Shown here piece by piece: positions 1 to 7,148 of a stretch of DNA of 64,000 bases. Source of the DNA: Swingsia samuiensis (GTDB lineage: Bacteria > Pseudomonadota > Alphaproteobacteria > Acetobacterales > Acetobacteraceae). The notes below the pieces were generated by a model, which ran no database searches, was not told the origin of the DNA, and worked only from the letters and a program-made list of their open reading frames with translations. The number at the start of each line of letters is the position of its first letter. Position 1 is the first letter of the stretch. The DNA lies in assembly GCF_006542355.1 (NCBI RefSeq), contig NZ_CP038141.1:1432001-1496000 (forward strand), given 5' to 3'. The position numbers were made by a program, and so were the translations under genes.

Positions 1-2
1 AG

Positions 3-1445
3 CTAAAGGATGTGGATCAGGCGTGGTTAGATCGCTTTAAGACCCCATTGCCAGTTGAAACCGAAATCCGTAGTGTTTCCCTGTCTTTGGCTTCTGCCTT
101 AACGATGCCTAATGGGCAACCTCCTGAAAATGCACAGGATGATTTGCGGACTACAATTTCTGGGAAAATTAGCGCATCTCATAGTGATCTAACGGTACAG
201 GGAAAAGCGCATCTTTTGCGTATTCCAAATGCCATACTCAACGATGCTTCTTTTCATGCTCAGGTAAATGGTTCCGGATGGTCAGACATTGCCATAAATG
301 ATTTGTCTTTTCAAAGTCGAGAGGCGGCTTTGAACGGAAAATTACATGCTGTGCTGGATAAAAATACTCCACCTCTTGTGAATGGTGACTTGCATGTCAC
401 GCAGCTTGATCTGGATGCGCTGCATGATGTGTGGTGGGACAAGGTAAGAGAGGCTCGAACGACGCAAGGCCAACAAGCTTCTAATAAGCCTTCTGTTTTA
501 GTGCCTGGGCTTCCCGGGCAAGTAAAAGCCCCTGCTGTTGCACCTTCAGCCCCTCATAAAGAGGAAGCCATGCCATCTTCTCTTCCAAAATGGGTGGAGA
601 GGTTGCGTGCTCTTGATCTGGACCTTCATTTAGCTCTGGATCGAGTAATATTTTATAAGCGAGATTATACAGATTTAGCGACGCACGTGACGCTATCAGG
701 AGGTCATTTGCGTCTGGAGCCAATAACAGGCCAAGGGCAAGGTATTTCGCTTTCCGGTCAGGTGGATGTGGACGCCTCTTCATTACCCGTTCAACTCAGC
801 ATGACATTTCAACCATTAATTTTGCCAGTTGGCTTGGTAGAGCAAGGCTTGCAATTGCCATTTTTGCTTCAAGGCCCAATGCAGTTTGTGGGACAAGTGA
901 CAGGTCAGGGGCAGACAAAAGAGGAGTTGTTACAGTCTTTAAAAGGGCATTTAGGGGTTTCCATGGTTGATGGCCGTGTAGATGGAAATGTCTTAGGGCG
1001 TTTAGCCGGAAAAGCCGCTTTCCTTGAAAATGGCTTCCACTCATTGAGATGCCTTGGTGTGCATATGACCTTAGGCGACGGGGCGGCTGATTTAGATACA
1101 ATGAGTTTGCAGGCGGGGCACTTTCAGACAACGGGCCATGGTCGTGTGCAGTTAATGACCAATGAGATGTTACTCCACATGCTTCCAAGTTTGGATTTGG
1201 GAGGCGCTGGTGCATCGACACCTGTGTTGGTCACAGGGCTTCTCAATGACCCACATATTGCCCAAGACCGTGATGCAGGTGGTCGTTTTCAGGTGACGTT
1301 TGGTGGTAATGCAGAGGTTGATCCGTGCAATGCAGCCTTGGCCGCTGGTCGAGAAGGACATGAAGGCCCTGTTCCAACCCAACAACAAGAAAAGAGCCGC
1401 GTTCAGCCGGCGAATATTCTGCGGGCATTGGGGGTTGTGCATTGA
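3..1445 (+). CDS. AsmA-like envelope protein, C-terminal part (5' end outside window)
   Basis: About 480 residues are visible. The frame is open to the left edge and the first in-frame start (GTG at 12) is not a convincing initiation site, so the gene begins outside the window. The last ~150 residues resemble the AsmA C-terminal region: a 'LKGHLGVSMVDGRVDG' stretch, a repetitive beta-rich segment and a closing 'TGLLNDPHI' motif. A Pro/Ala-rich linker lies near residues 145-190. AsmA proteins are inner-membrane-anchored periplasmic proteins linked to outer-membrane lipid homeostasis and are related to the bridge-like lipid-transfer family. The missing N-terminus would hold the membrane anchor. 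Its TGA stop overlaps the TTG start of the next gene by 4 bp, so the two are probably co-translated. The family call is by motif and composition. Confidence 0.75.
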   Translation, partial: LKDVDQAWLDRFKTPLPVETEIRSVSLSLASALTMPNGQPPENAQDDLRTTISGKISASHSDLTVQGKAHLLRIPNAILNDASFHAQVNGSGWSDIAINDLSFQSREAALNGKLHAVLDKNTPPLVNGDLHVTQLDLDALHDVWWDKVREARTTQGQQASNKPSVLVPGLPGQVKAPAVAPSAPHKEEAMPSSLPKWVERLRALDLDLHLALDRVIFYKRDYTDLATHVTLSGGHLRLEPITGQGQGISLSGQVDVDASSLPVQLSMTFQPLILPVGLVEQGLQLPFLLQGPMQFVGQVTGQGQTKEELLQSLKGHLGVSMVDGRVDGNVLGRLAGKAAFLENGFHSLRCLGVHMTLGDGAADLDTMSLQAGHFQTTGHGRVQLMTNEMLLHMLPSLDLGGAGASTPVLVTGLLNDPHIAQDRDAGGRFQVTFGGNAEVDPCNAALAAGREGHEGPVPTQQQEKSRVQPANILRALGVVH

Positions 1446-2131
1446 GTAATCGGAAGCGTTTTTGGAAAAATGTAACGGTAGGGGAGGAAAACGGGCTTTT
1501 CTCCCCCCATCTAGATGACCGCCCTTTACGATTGCCACAAGGCACGGTGCTTGCCGTAGCGAGTAAGCCGTTAGCAGAGGCGGTTGCTAAAGAATGGGAG
1601 AATATTGCCGCCGATGCAGTATTTTCCCCAGAGGATTTACCTCTAACGCGTATTACGGGAACGTTCCTCGAAAGAGTAAAGCCGCATCTGGGAATGATGC
1701 GTGAGGAACTGTTTAAATACGGTATTGATGATGAGCTTTATTACCGTGCAGATGAACATAACCCTGTATTAGAAAAAATATTTTCTTGGATGGCCGGCTT
1801 AGGGTTGTATCCCAAGGTTACTCATAGCTTCATGCCTGTTGAGCAATCAGAAGAGTATCGCAAACAGCTTAAAGAGCTGATTACCCAACAGGCGCCAGTC
1901 GAATTGGCGGTATTAGGCGTCATAACCCCTGTTTTGGGGAGTTTGCTTTTGGGAGTTGCTCTTATTCACCACATTATCACCTCAGAAGAGGCTTTGTCTG
2001 TCACGAATTCGGATGAACAAAAGCAGCTTCTAACATGGGGTTATGATTCTGATTTGGAAAGAACAATTAAAACACGCCAACAAGATATTGATGAGGCAAT
2101 ACTATTTCTGAAACTTGCAAAAGAAATATAA
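1442..2131 (+). CDS. ATP12 family F1-ATPase assembly chaperone
   Basis: This 229-residue protein begins with the ATP12 signature 'KRFWKNVTV...' followed by 'LDDRPLRLP' and an 'AVAKEWENIAADAVFSPEDL' type block (residues ~5-70). It ends with the family's C-terminal Trp-Gly-x-Asp helix ('WGYDSDLE') and a final helix. Mitochondrial Atp12 binds the F1 alpha subunit before hexamer assembly, and bacterial homologues are typical of Alphaproteobacteria. The TTG start overlaps the TGA of the AsmA-like gene (TTGA), which argues for translational coupling and explains the absence of a separate ribosome binding site. The length is normal for the family. The ATP synthase genes themselves are not in this window. 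Confidence 0.88.
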   Translation: MSNRKRFWKNVTVGEENGLFSPHLDDRPLRLPQGTVLAVASKPLAEAVAKEWENIAADAVFSPEDLPLTRITGTFLERVKPHLGMMREELFKYGIDDELYYRADEHNPVLEKIFSWMAGLGLYPKVTHSFMPVEQSEEYRKQLKELITQQAPVELAVLGVITPVLGSLLLGVALIHHIITSEEALSVTNSDEQKQLLTWGYDSDLERTIKTRQQDIDEAILFLKLAKEI

Positions 2132-2211
2132 TATTACAAATTCTAGCATTATATTGCCATATTCTAAAAGTACTTCATCATATAGCTGTGAAAGAGAAAG
2201 CTTCTTAAGCA

Positions 2212-2226
2212 TTAAGGCTTTCTTAA
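2212..2226. promoter_or_regulatory. CtrA-type box TTAA-N7-TTAA
   Basis: A perfect TTAA-GGCTTTC-TTAA lies 42 bp before the start of the 42-residue ORF and in the gap after the ATP12 gene. A further TTAA half-site sits 3 bp upstream (2205-2208). TTAA-N7-TTAA is the established full CtrA site of Alphaproteobacteria, where it commonly overlaps the -35 region. Of the gap 2132-2268, only this box stands out. Binding is inferred from the motif and from the presence of ctrA at 28.2-28.9 kb. Confidence 0.5.
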
Positions 2227-2268
2227 ATTTTGTAGCTATTTAAGTGCAACCTATCGGAGCGTAAAACT

Positions 2269-2397
2269 ATGTTAGTATCCAATCGTCGCACAATGCGTCA
2301 CGTGGGTACACGTATGGTCGCGAAGTGCTCGATGGCGGCTTGGGTTCTTTTAGCCATAACGCCTATTATTGTTTTGTTCTGTGCTTTAAATGGCTAA
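2269..2397 (+). CDS. Small single-pass membrane peptide, 42 aa
   Basis: ATG to TAA encodes 42 residues. The N-terminal half is basic (several Arg, Lys and His within residues 6-19) and residues ~22-41 form one hydrophobic helix ('AAWVLLAITPIIVLFCAL') ending in Asn-Gly-stop. The charge bias predicts an N-in inner-membrane topology. A Shine-Dalgarno-like GGAG lies 9 nt before the ATG, a CtrA-type box lies upstream, and a strong intrinsic terminator starts 2 bp after the stop, so it looks like a complete monocistronic unit. I do not recognise a family. A noncoding transcript from the same promoter-terminator pair is the alternative. Confidence 0.55.
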   Translation: MLVSNRRTMRHVGTRMVAKCSMAAWVLLAITPIIVLFCALNG

Positions 2398-2398
2398 A

Positions 2399-2440
2399 TA
2401 AAAAAGAGCTCAGTGAGCGTGTTTGCTGAGCTCTTTTTTA
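2399..2440 (+). terminator. Intrinsic terminator, likely bidirectional
   Basis: Arms 2401-2413 and 2426-2438 form a perfect 13-bp stem (AAAAAGAGCTCAG with its complement) around a 12-nt loop, followed by a T-rich run. The left side is A-rich, so the structure also reads as a terminator for ispDF, which arrives on the minus strand and ends at 2477. Confidence 0.85.
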
Positions 2441-2476
2441 TTTTAAAAATCGATCAAATGATAACGAAAGAGCCTT

Positions 2477-3643
2477 TTAAGGCTCTCCATTGTCAGGAAC
2501 CATAATACTTACGGTTGCCGTGGCTGCAATGCCTTCTTCTCGACCAGTAAATCCGAGTTTTTCAGAAGTCGTTGCTTTAACAGAAATACGACTGACACTC
2601 ACCTGAAGCAGTTCGGCTAAGCGTTGCTGCATGGCTTGAGCATGTGGGCCAATTTTAGGGCGTTCACAAATCAAAGTAATGTCTGCATTCACTAAAAACC
2701 CGCCGCGAGCACGGATGCGTTCTCCTGCATGAACAAGAAAGCGGGCGGAGTCCATGTCTTTCCATTCATTGTCTGTGGGAGGAAAGTGACGGCCTATATC
2801 GCCCTCTGTAAGAGCGCCATAAATCGCATCGCACAGTGTATGAATGCCGACATCTGCATCCGAATGTCCTGCAAGGCCTTTGGTATGCGGAATTTCAATA
2901 CCACAAAGAATAAGTTTACGACCTTCGGCAAAAGCATGGACGTCATAGCCTAGGCCTACACGTGGGAGTAGATTTCGGTCGATTACACCTTCAAGACGCA
3001 TGAGATCCTCCGCGATTGTGAGTTTGATATTATTTTCTGAGCCTTGAACAATGGCAACAGGGTGGCCTCCACGTTCGAGAAGGCCAGCATCATCCGTGAA
3101 GATATCTTTTTGAGAGCGATGAAGTTCAAGGAGTGTTTTAAAATGAAACCCTTGTGGGGTTTGTGCGCGCCATAATCCATCACGAGAGATCGTATCAACG
3201 ATGATATGATCGTGAACCTTCTTGATAGTATCACTGACGACCACAGCAGGAATAACCCCAGCATGCGTTTCAAGCGCCTTAATAACATTCGTAGTGACGT
3301 CAGCAGGCACGTAAGGACGCGCGCCATCATGCACGAGAACCAGATCAGGTGGCTCAGGGAGAGAAGCAAGAGCTTCTAGCCCATTCCGAACACTGTCGTG
3401 CCTTTCTGCCCCACCGGCAACAGGCTCCATCACATCAAGGCCTTGGAGGCTCTCAGCGAGTAATGGATCACTCCCAACAGGGAGAAGAATATCAACATGA
3501 GGCAAAAGAGATTCAGCCGCTCGACGGATGACAGGCTTGCCCCGGAGCATACGGAATTGTTTGCAGGAAGAAGCACCTTGTGGTGCTCCAGCAGAGAAAC
3601 GCCGGCCCTGGCCAGCAGCAAGAAGAAGTGCAGCGATACGCAT
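2477..3643 (-). CDS. ispDF: Bifunctional IspDF (MEP cytidylyltransferase / MEcPP synthase)
   Basis: This 388-residue fusion carries out steps 3 and 5 of the non-mevalonate isoprenoid pathway: CTP-dependent cytidylylation of methylerythritol phosphate, and cyclisation to methylerythritol cyclodiphosphate. The IspD half (residues ~1-225) begins with the nucleotide-binding 'LLAAGQGRRF' loop and contains 'VLVHDGARPYV'. The IspF half (~230-388) starts 'VGLGYDVHAF', supplying the metal-binding Asp and His, and has 'AGHSDADVGIH'. Fused IspDF is usual in Alphaproteobacteria. A TTG four codons upstream (3655) is possible; I chose the ATG at 3643 because the IspD fold starts immediately after it. The gene follows apaG closely and appears to be last in a metZ-apaG-ispDF unit. 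Confidence 0.95.
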   Translation of the reverse strand: MRIAALLLAAGQGRRFSAGAPQGASSCKQFRMLRGKPVIRRAAESLLPHVDILLPVGSDPLLAESLQGLDVMEPVAGGAERHDSVRNGLEALASLPEPPDLVLVHDGARPYVPADVTTNVIKALETHAGVIPAVVVSDTIKKVHDHIIVDTISRDGLWRAQTPQGFHFKTLLELHRSQKDIFTDDAGLLERGGHPVAIVQGSENNIKLTIAEDLMRLEGVIDRNLLPRVGLGYDVHAFAEGRKLILCGIEIPHTKGLAGHSDADVGIHTLCDAIYGALTEGDIGRHFPPTDNEWKDMDSARFLVHAGERIRARGGFLVNADITLICERPKIGPHAQAMQQRLAELLQVSVSRISVKATTSEKLGFTGREEGIAATATVSIMVPDNGEP

Positions 3644-3687
3644 GGTCGCAAGCAATGGGCTGCCAAAGGCCGAACGTCAAGAGATCT

Positions 3688-4161
3688 TTAATGGACTAAA
3701 CGTGTATGATGCGGGCTATCGAGGCTAAACGCTGGAATGGTCACATCAAATCGTTTGCCAGAAGAGGGCTCAAGCATATGGTAAACGCCCTTCATAATGC
3801 CGATCGGAGTGGTGAGCATTGCCCCGGATGTATAATCATACTGGTTCTGGGGAGAGATAATAGGTTGCTCTCCTACGACACCTTCGCCATGAACATGTTC
3901 TGTACGCCCTAGGCCATCAACAATTTCCCAGCTGCGGGAAACGAGTTGGAAAGACTCGGCGCGCTCATTTTCGATCGAGATATGGTAAGCCCAAGCGAAA
4001 CGATTCTCCTCAGGGGAGGATTGATCTTCTAACCAGAAAGTACGCACCGTTACGGTAACATCATCTGTTGTTTGGCTAAATTGCGGGGCGTTATCCATAG
4101 CTTCAGCCAAAATACTTTCTGATTCTGTTGAGAGATAAGGTTGAGATGGCTTTTGAGACAT
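3688..4161 (-). CDS. apaG: ApaG domain protein
   Basis: At 157 residues this is somewhat longer than the usual ~125-130. The extra length is a polar N-terminal extension of ~30 residues. From residue ~35 onward it follows the ApaG/DUF525 pattern: 'VSRSWEIVDGLGRTEHVHG', then 'GVVGEQPIISP', 'YTSGAMLTTPIGIMKGVY' and a closing 'IPAFSLDSP'. The fold is an Ig-like beta sandwich. In E. coli apaG sits with apaH, and a role in Co2+/Mg2+ resistance has been proposed, but the biochemical role is unsettled. It lies 48 bp after metZ and ~45 bp before ispDF with no terminator between. An AGAGAG stretch precedes the chosen ATG; an internal Met at residue 22 would give the classical length. Confidence 0.9.
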   Translation of the reverse strand: MSQKPSQPYLSTESESILAEAMDNAPQFSQTTDDVTVTVRTFWLEDQSSPEENRFAWAYHISIENERAESFQLVSRSWEIVDGLGRTEHVHGEGVVGEQPIISPQNQYDYTSGAMLTTPIGIMKGVYHMLEPSSGKRFDVTIPAFSLDSPHHTRLVH

Positions 4162-4209
4162 AACTCTCTTTTAAAGCCATCTTCTTTATTTGTCAGGGGG
4201 GAGGTCGGA

Positions 4210-5403
4210 TTATTGAACTGCGTGAGCAGCGGCTGCACCGCGTTTTAAATCTTCAATCAGATCACTCGCGTCTTCTAAACCAATGGAAAGGCGAATGGCA
4301 CCCGCTGTGATACCAAGGCGTGCTCTTTCTTCTTCACTAATTTTCATGTGTGTTGTGGTTGCAGGGTGTGTGGCGATACTTCTTGCATCTCCAAGGTTAT
4401 TAGAAATGGAAATAACCTTGAGAGCATTTAAGCAGGCAAAGGCACCTTTTCGGCCATTTTCAACCTCAAGAGCGATCATCGAACCACCATTATTCATCTG
4501 CAGGCGCGCAAGTTCAAATTGAGGGTGATCGGCACGGCCGGGATAGCGCAAGGCTTTAATCCCCGGGATCCCAGAGAGAGCATCTGCAACCTCGGCTGCA
4601 TTTTTAGCCATGGCATCTGTACGGAGCTTGAGTGTTTCTAGCCCCTTGAGCAAAACCCATGCATTGAAAGGTGAGAGAGCATTGCCTGTATTGCGGGTAA
4701 AAGGTTGAAGTGTTTCTTCAATCCACTTGCGGGGCCCTAATACTGCACCCCCAAGAACACGGCCTTGACCATCAATATGCTTCGTACATGAATACAAGAC
4801 AACATCCGCACCCAATTTAAGAGGGGATTGGCCGGTGGGAGAAGCAAAAACATTATCAACCATGAGAAGTGCGCCGGCTTTGTGGCTCAACTCAGCAATG
4901 CGTTTAATGTCTAAGACATCCAACATGGGGTTAGATGGGCTTTCAATGAGAACAGCCGCTGTCGGACGGGAAAGAGCGCGCTCCCAACCTTCATAGTCGT
5001 TTCCATCGACAAGTTCAGTTTCAATTCCAAAACGTGGAAGGAGGGATGTTACAATCCAATAGCAGGAGCCAAACAAGGCGCGAGAAGCAACAACGCGCTG
5101 CCCGGCATTAACGTGTGAAAGGAGAGCGGACGATACGGCTCCCATTCCAGTTGCTGTTGCAACACAAGCTTCTGCCCCCTCCAGAAGGGCTAGGCGTTCT
5201 TGGAATGTGTCAACTGTCGGGTTGCCAAAGCGGGAATATTGGAAGTGTTCAATCTCGCCTTTAAAGGTTGCTTCAGCTTGCTCTGCACTTTCATAAAGAA
5301 AGCCGGAGGTAAGGAAGAGAGCATCAGACGTTTCACCATATTCTGTACGATTGGGTGCGTCGTGTAGAAGGCGTGTTGCGGTTTTCCAGTTTGATTGTGT
5401 CAT
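4210..5403 (-). CDS. metZ: O-succinylhomoserine sulfhydrylase
   Basis: This 397-residue enzyme of the Cys/Met-metabolism PLP family makes homocysteine from O-succinylhomoserine and sulfide in the cytoplasm. Visible motifs are 'FQYSRFGNPTVDTFQERLALLEGAE' (split here over residues ~54-78), 'VDNVFASPTGQSPL' and the PLP lysine K208 in 'YSCTKHIDGQGR', with the C-terminal 'SIGLEDASDLIEDL'. The ATG at 5403 was preferred over an upstream TTG at 5439 because GGAGGG lies 8-9 nt before it. A SAM-II riboswitch lies in the leader, which fits feedback control by S-adenosylmethionine. metZ is favoured over cystathionine gamma-synthase or O-acetylhomoserine sulfhydrylase by overall resemblance; substrate preference is not proven by sequence. 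Confidence 0.9.
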   Translation of the reverse strand: MTQSNWKTATRLLHDAPNRTEYGETSDALFLTSGFLYESAEQAEATFKGEIEHFQYSRFGNPTVDTFQERLALLEGAEACVATATGMGAVSSALLSHVNAGQRVVASRALFGSCYWIVTSLLPRFGIETELVDGNDYEGWERALSRPTAAVLIESPSNPMLDVLDIKRIAELSHKAGALLMVDNVFASPTGQSPLKLGADVVLYSCTKHIDGQGRVLGGAVLGPRKWIEETLQPFTRNTGNALSPFNAWVLLKGLETLKLRTDAMAKNAAEVADALSGIPGIKALRYPGRADHPQFELARLQMNNGGSMIALEVENGRKGAFACLNALKVISISNNLGDARSIATHPATTTHMKISEEERARLGITAGAIRLSIGLEDASDLIEDLKRGAAAAHAVQ

Positions 5404-5487
5404 GGGGCAGTCCCTCCATAAGGTTTTTGCAAAAAGCAAAAAGCATGTGGCGGGCCGTGGAAGTCCTGAGGATTTATGGAATACCGC

Positions 5488-5547
5488 AGGGCCTCTTTAG
5501 CGCAATTTTTTATCCTCGCCGCAAGCCGGCCGCTCAAATCACGAGGG
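5488..5547 (-). promoter_or_regulatory. SAM-II riboswitch in the metZ leader
   Basis: Read on the minus strand, CCTCG (5546-5542) pairs with CGAGG (5518-5514). Between them lies the TGATTTGAGCGGCC-type segment followed by GGCTTGC, and downstream come ATAAAAAAT and GCTAAAGAGG (5501-5492). This order (P1 arm, GATTTG, CCGGCTTGC, P1 arm, TAAA linker, GCTAAA pseudoknot tail) matches the SAM-II (metA) class known from Alphaproteobacteria upstream of methionine genes. SAM binding is expected to close the pseudoknot and lower metZ expression. Confidence 0.85.
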
Positions 5548-5574
5548 TTAAACACGGTTATGTTTAACAGGCCT

Positions 5575-5604
5575 TATATGAACGGTCTTTTAAAGGAGCG
5601 TCAA
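5575..5604 (-). promoter_or_regulatory. Candidate metZ promoter
   Basis: TTGACG (5604-5599) and CATATA (5580-5575) are separated by 18 bp and lie just upstream of the SAM-II aptamer, so a transcript from here would carry the whole riboswitch. The -35 matches consensus well and the -10 only moderately. Confidence 0.4.
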
Positions 5605-5657
5605 CCATTTAGTCTTTTGAAAGGAAAAATCTGCGGTAAAATGATTTTTATTTTTCT

Positions 5658-5707
5658 AAAATAAAAATTACCAAGCAACGCCAGTCTTTAAGATAGGATT
5701 TGCTTGG
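5658..5707 (-). terminator. Candidate intrinsic terminator after the secreted His-rich protein gene
   Basis: CCAAGCAA (minus strand 5707-5700) pairs with TTGCTTGG (5678-5671) across a 21-nt loop, followed by TAATTTTTATTTT. It lies 13 bp beyond the stop of the gene at 5720-6277. The long loop lowers confidence. Confidence 0.5.
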
Positions 5708-5719
5708 CAGTGTATTGTT

Positions 5720-6277
5720 TTAGTGTGATTTTGGTACAGGAGGTGCGTTTAACGTATCTTGATATTCATGCCCGTTCCAAATCCAACGATCATTTCGTCC
5801 AACCAGCAAATCTTTCATGCCTTTATGTTTGGTCGGCAGAACAGAAATGTCTCCATTGATGCCATCAAGTGCAGTGACCCAGTTATTATTGTGCCACAGA
5901 TAGACAGAGGTTGTGCATCCTGCTGAGCCACACATCCCTGCTGATTGGAGTTGGACAAAAAGCGCTTCATCACTTTTCTTGGATGACAAGGGGGCAGAGC
6001 CAACCAAAACGGCAGGATGGTCATGATGTTTGGCTGCATCTGCCAAATCATCAGCACTTAATTTACGGGCATCAGCATCCAGCTTGGTGCCAGGGTGGGC
6101 ACTTAAGATGACCGGAGCGGGTCCATTCTCGTTTCCTGCGGAATACCGAGAATGGCGATGGTGGCCTTTGCTGTGGTGAGAAGCAGCCGTTGCAGTATGC
6201 GAAGAGAAAGTCATGGCTGAAAATGCAAGTGCTATAACAGCCAAGGACGAGCGGGGAAGAATCTGCGGTATCATCAT
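5720..6277 (-). CDS. Secreted His-rich protein of unknown function
   Basis: This 185-residue protein has a clear Sec signal: a hydrophobic core at residues ~11-24 and an Ala-x-Ala type cleavage region near residue 31. A short histidine-rich patch follows (residues ~34-43). The mature part holds two cysteines five apart (C116 and C121, in 'MCGSAGCTT'), a Trp-rich stretch, and a C-terminal 'GMKDLLVGRNDRWIWNGHEY' block resembling periplasmic hypothetical proteins of acetic acid bacteria. The cysteines could form a disulfide and the His patch could bind metal; both are inference. The gene is flanked by its own candidate terminator. A TTAA-N7-TTAA motif lies 10 bp before the ATG. Confidence 0.75.
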   Translation of the reverse strand: MMIPQILPRSSLAVIALAFSAMTFSSHTATAASHHSKGHHRHSRYSAGNENGPAPVILSAHPGTKLDADARKLSADDLADAAKHHDHPAVLVGSAPLSSKKSDEALFVQLQSAGMCGSAGCTTSVYLWHNNNWVTALDGINGDISVLPTKHKGMKDLLVGRNDRWIWNGHEYQDTLNAPPVPKSH

Positions 6278-6287
6278 AGTGAAACTA

Positions 6288-6302
6288 TTAACGCATAATT
6301 AA
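6288..6302. promoter_or_regulatory. TTAA-N7-TTAA motif before the secreted His-rich protein gene
   Basis: TTAA-CGCATAA-TTAA is a perfect match to the CtrA consensus but lies only 10 bp before the ATG of the minus-strand gene. If it overlapped a -35 element, transcription would begin inside the coding region. A repressive site or a chance match is therefore more likely than an activating one. Confidence 0.3.
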
Positions 6303-6340
6303 GGTTCACAATCCATTGCAGATTCTGTGATTTTATACAA

Positions 6341-7090
6341 TTAGGCGTGTCGTAATGTCACAACCAAGACATCACGAAAGGCGGGTTGTGTTGAATCTAC
6401 CGGGGTAACAGCCGTTACACCATGATAAACCTGATGATCATTTACTAGAGCCGCATCCAAAGGATGAGCCAACGTAAAAGAACCAAGGAGTTCTTTTTGA
6501 TTATCGTGAATTGTGGTGATGCCTTGCTCAACATTATGGCGGTTAACCATTAAAACAAGAACCCAATCAACACCGTCTTTATGAAGGCCTTCTGGTGTTG
6601 GTTTGCCTTCAGCATCAGGCAACGCTTCAATCCGAAATTGATGCACCTCAGCATGCCAAGCAAGGGGTTTTTGCTCTTCTGGGGTAAGAACGTCCGCCAT
6701 GTCTCCAATGGTTCGGATAGCGGAGAGCATAACTGGATGATGGGCAATATTATCAGTTATGGGGCGAAACCAGCGCTCAACCCCACCATTGAGCATATTG
6801 TAGTCTCGGCTTTGATAATGGGGTTGGTGCGGTTTGCGGGTAATGTCTGTGGGGGTGACAGAGAATGTTGCATAACGCCGCCGACGGTAACGCCCTCCGT
6901 CTGCCATATAACGGTCAATGCCGAGGTGATTCCAACTCTCGGCAAAACTCTCCCAGTTTTTAAAACCACGATCTTCAAAAAGAGCTAATGTTTTTTCAGA
7001 CTGGAGAAAGTCAAAGCCTTGAGAAGAAAGGTTTTTCTGTGCTTGTTCAAAGAGAGGCGAAAATTTGTCAGACTGGCCTTTGGTGTTCAT
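6341..7090 (-). CDS. 2-oxoglutarate/Fe(II) dioxygenase family protein
   Basis: This 249-residue protein matches the 2OG-Fe dioxygenase family that includes bacterial free L-amino-acid hydroxylases such as the L-isoleucine dioxygenases. A candidate Fe triad is visible: H170 and D172 in 'LHKDGVDWVLVL', and H223 in 'VYHGVTAV'. R239, near the C-terminal strand, could bind 2-oxoglutarate. 'RRRRYATFSV' near residue 70 is also typical of the family. The enzyme should be cytoplasmic because no signal peptide is present. The substrate cannot be read from sequence. Neighbours give no pathway hint, and the gene appears to be transcribed on its own. Confidence 0.8.
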   Translation of the reverse strand: MNTKGQSDKFSPLFEQAQKNLSSQGFDFLQSEKTLALFEDRGFKNWESFAESWNHLGIDRYMADGGRYRRRRYATFSVTPTDITRKPHQPHYQSRDYNMLNGGVERWFRPITDNIAHHPVMLSAIRTIGDMADVLTPEEQKPLAWHAEVHQFRIEALPDAEGKPTPEGLHKDGVDWVLVLMVNRHNVEQGITTIHDNQKELLGSFTLAHPLDAALVNDHQVYHGVTAVTPVDSTQPAFRDVLVVTLRHA

Positions 7091-7148
7091 ATTGGCTCAC
7101 ATTAAACAAGGTCATGTCCGACAAATTTTGAGTGCTTCTTAAAAAGTG

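Noticed and set aside
796-1538. Several minus-strand ORFs of 100-141 residues under the AsmA-like and ATP12 genes.
   Set aside because: They overlap well-supported genes on the other strand and show no recognisable protein pattern.
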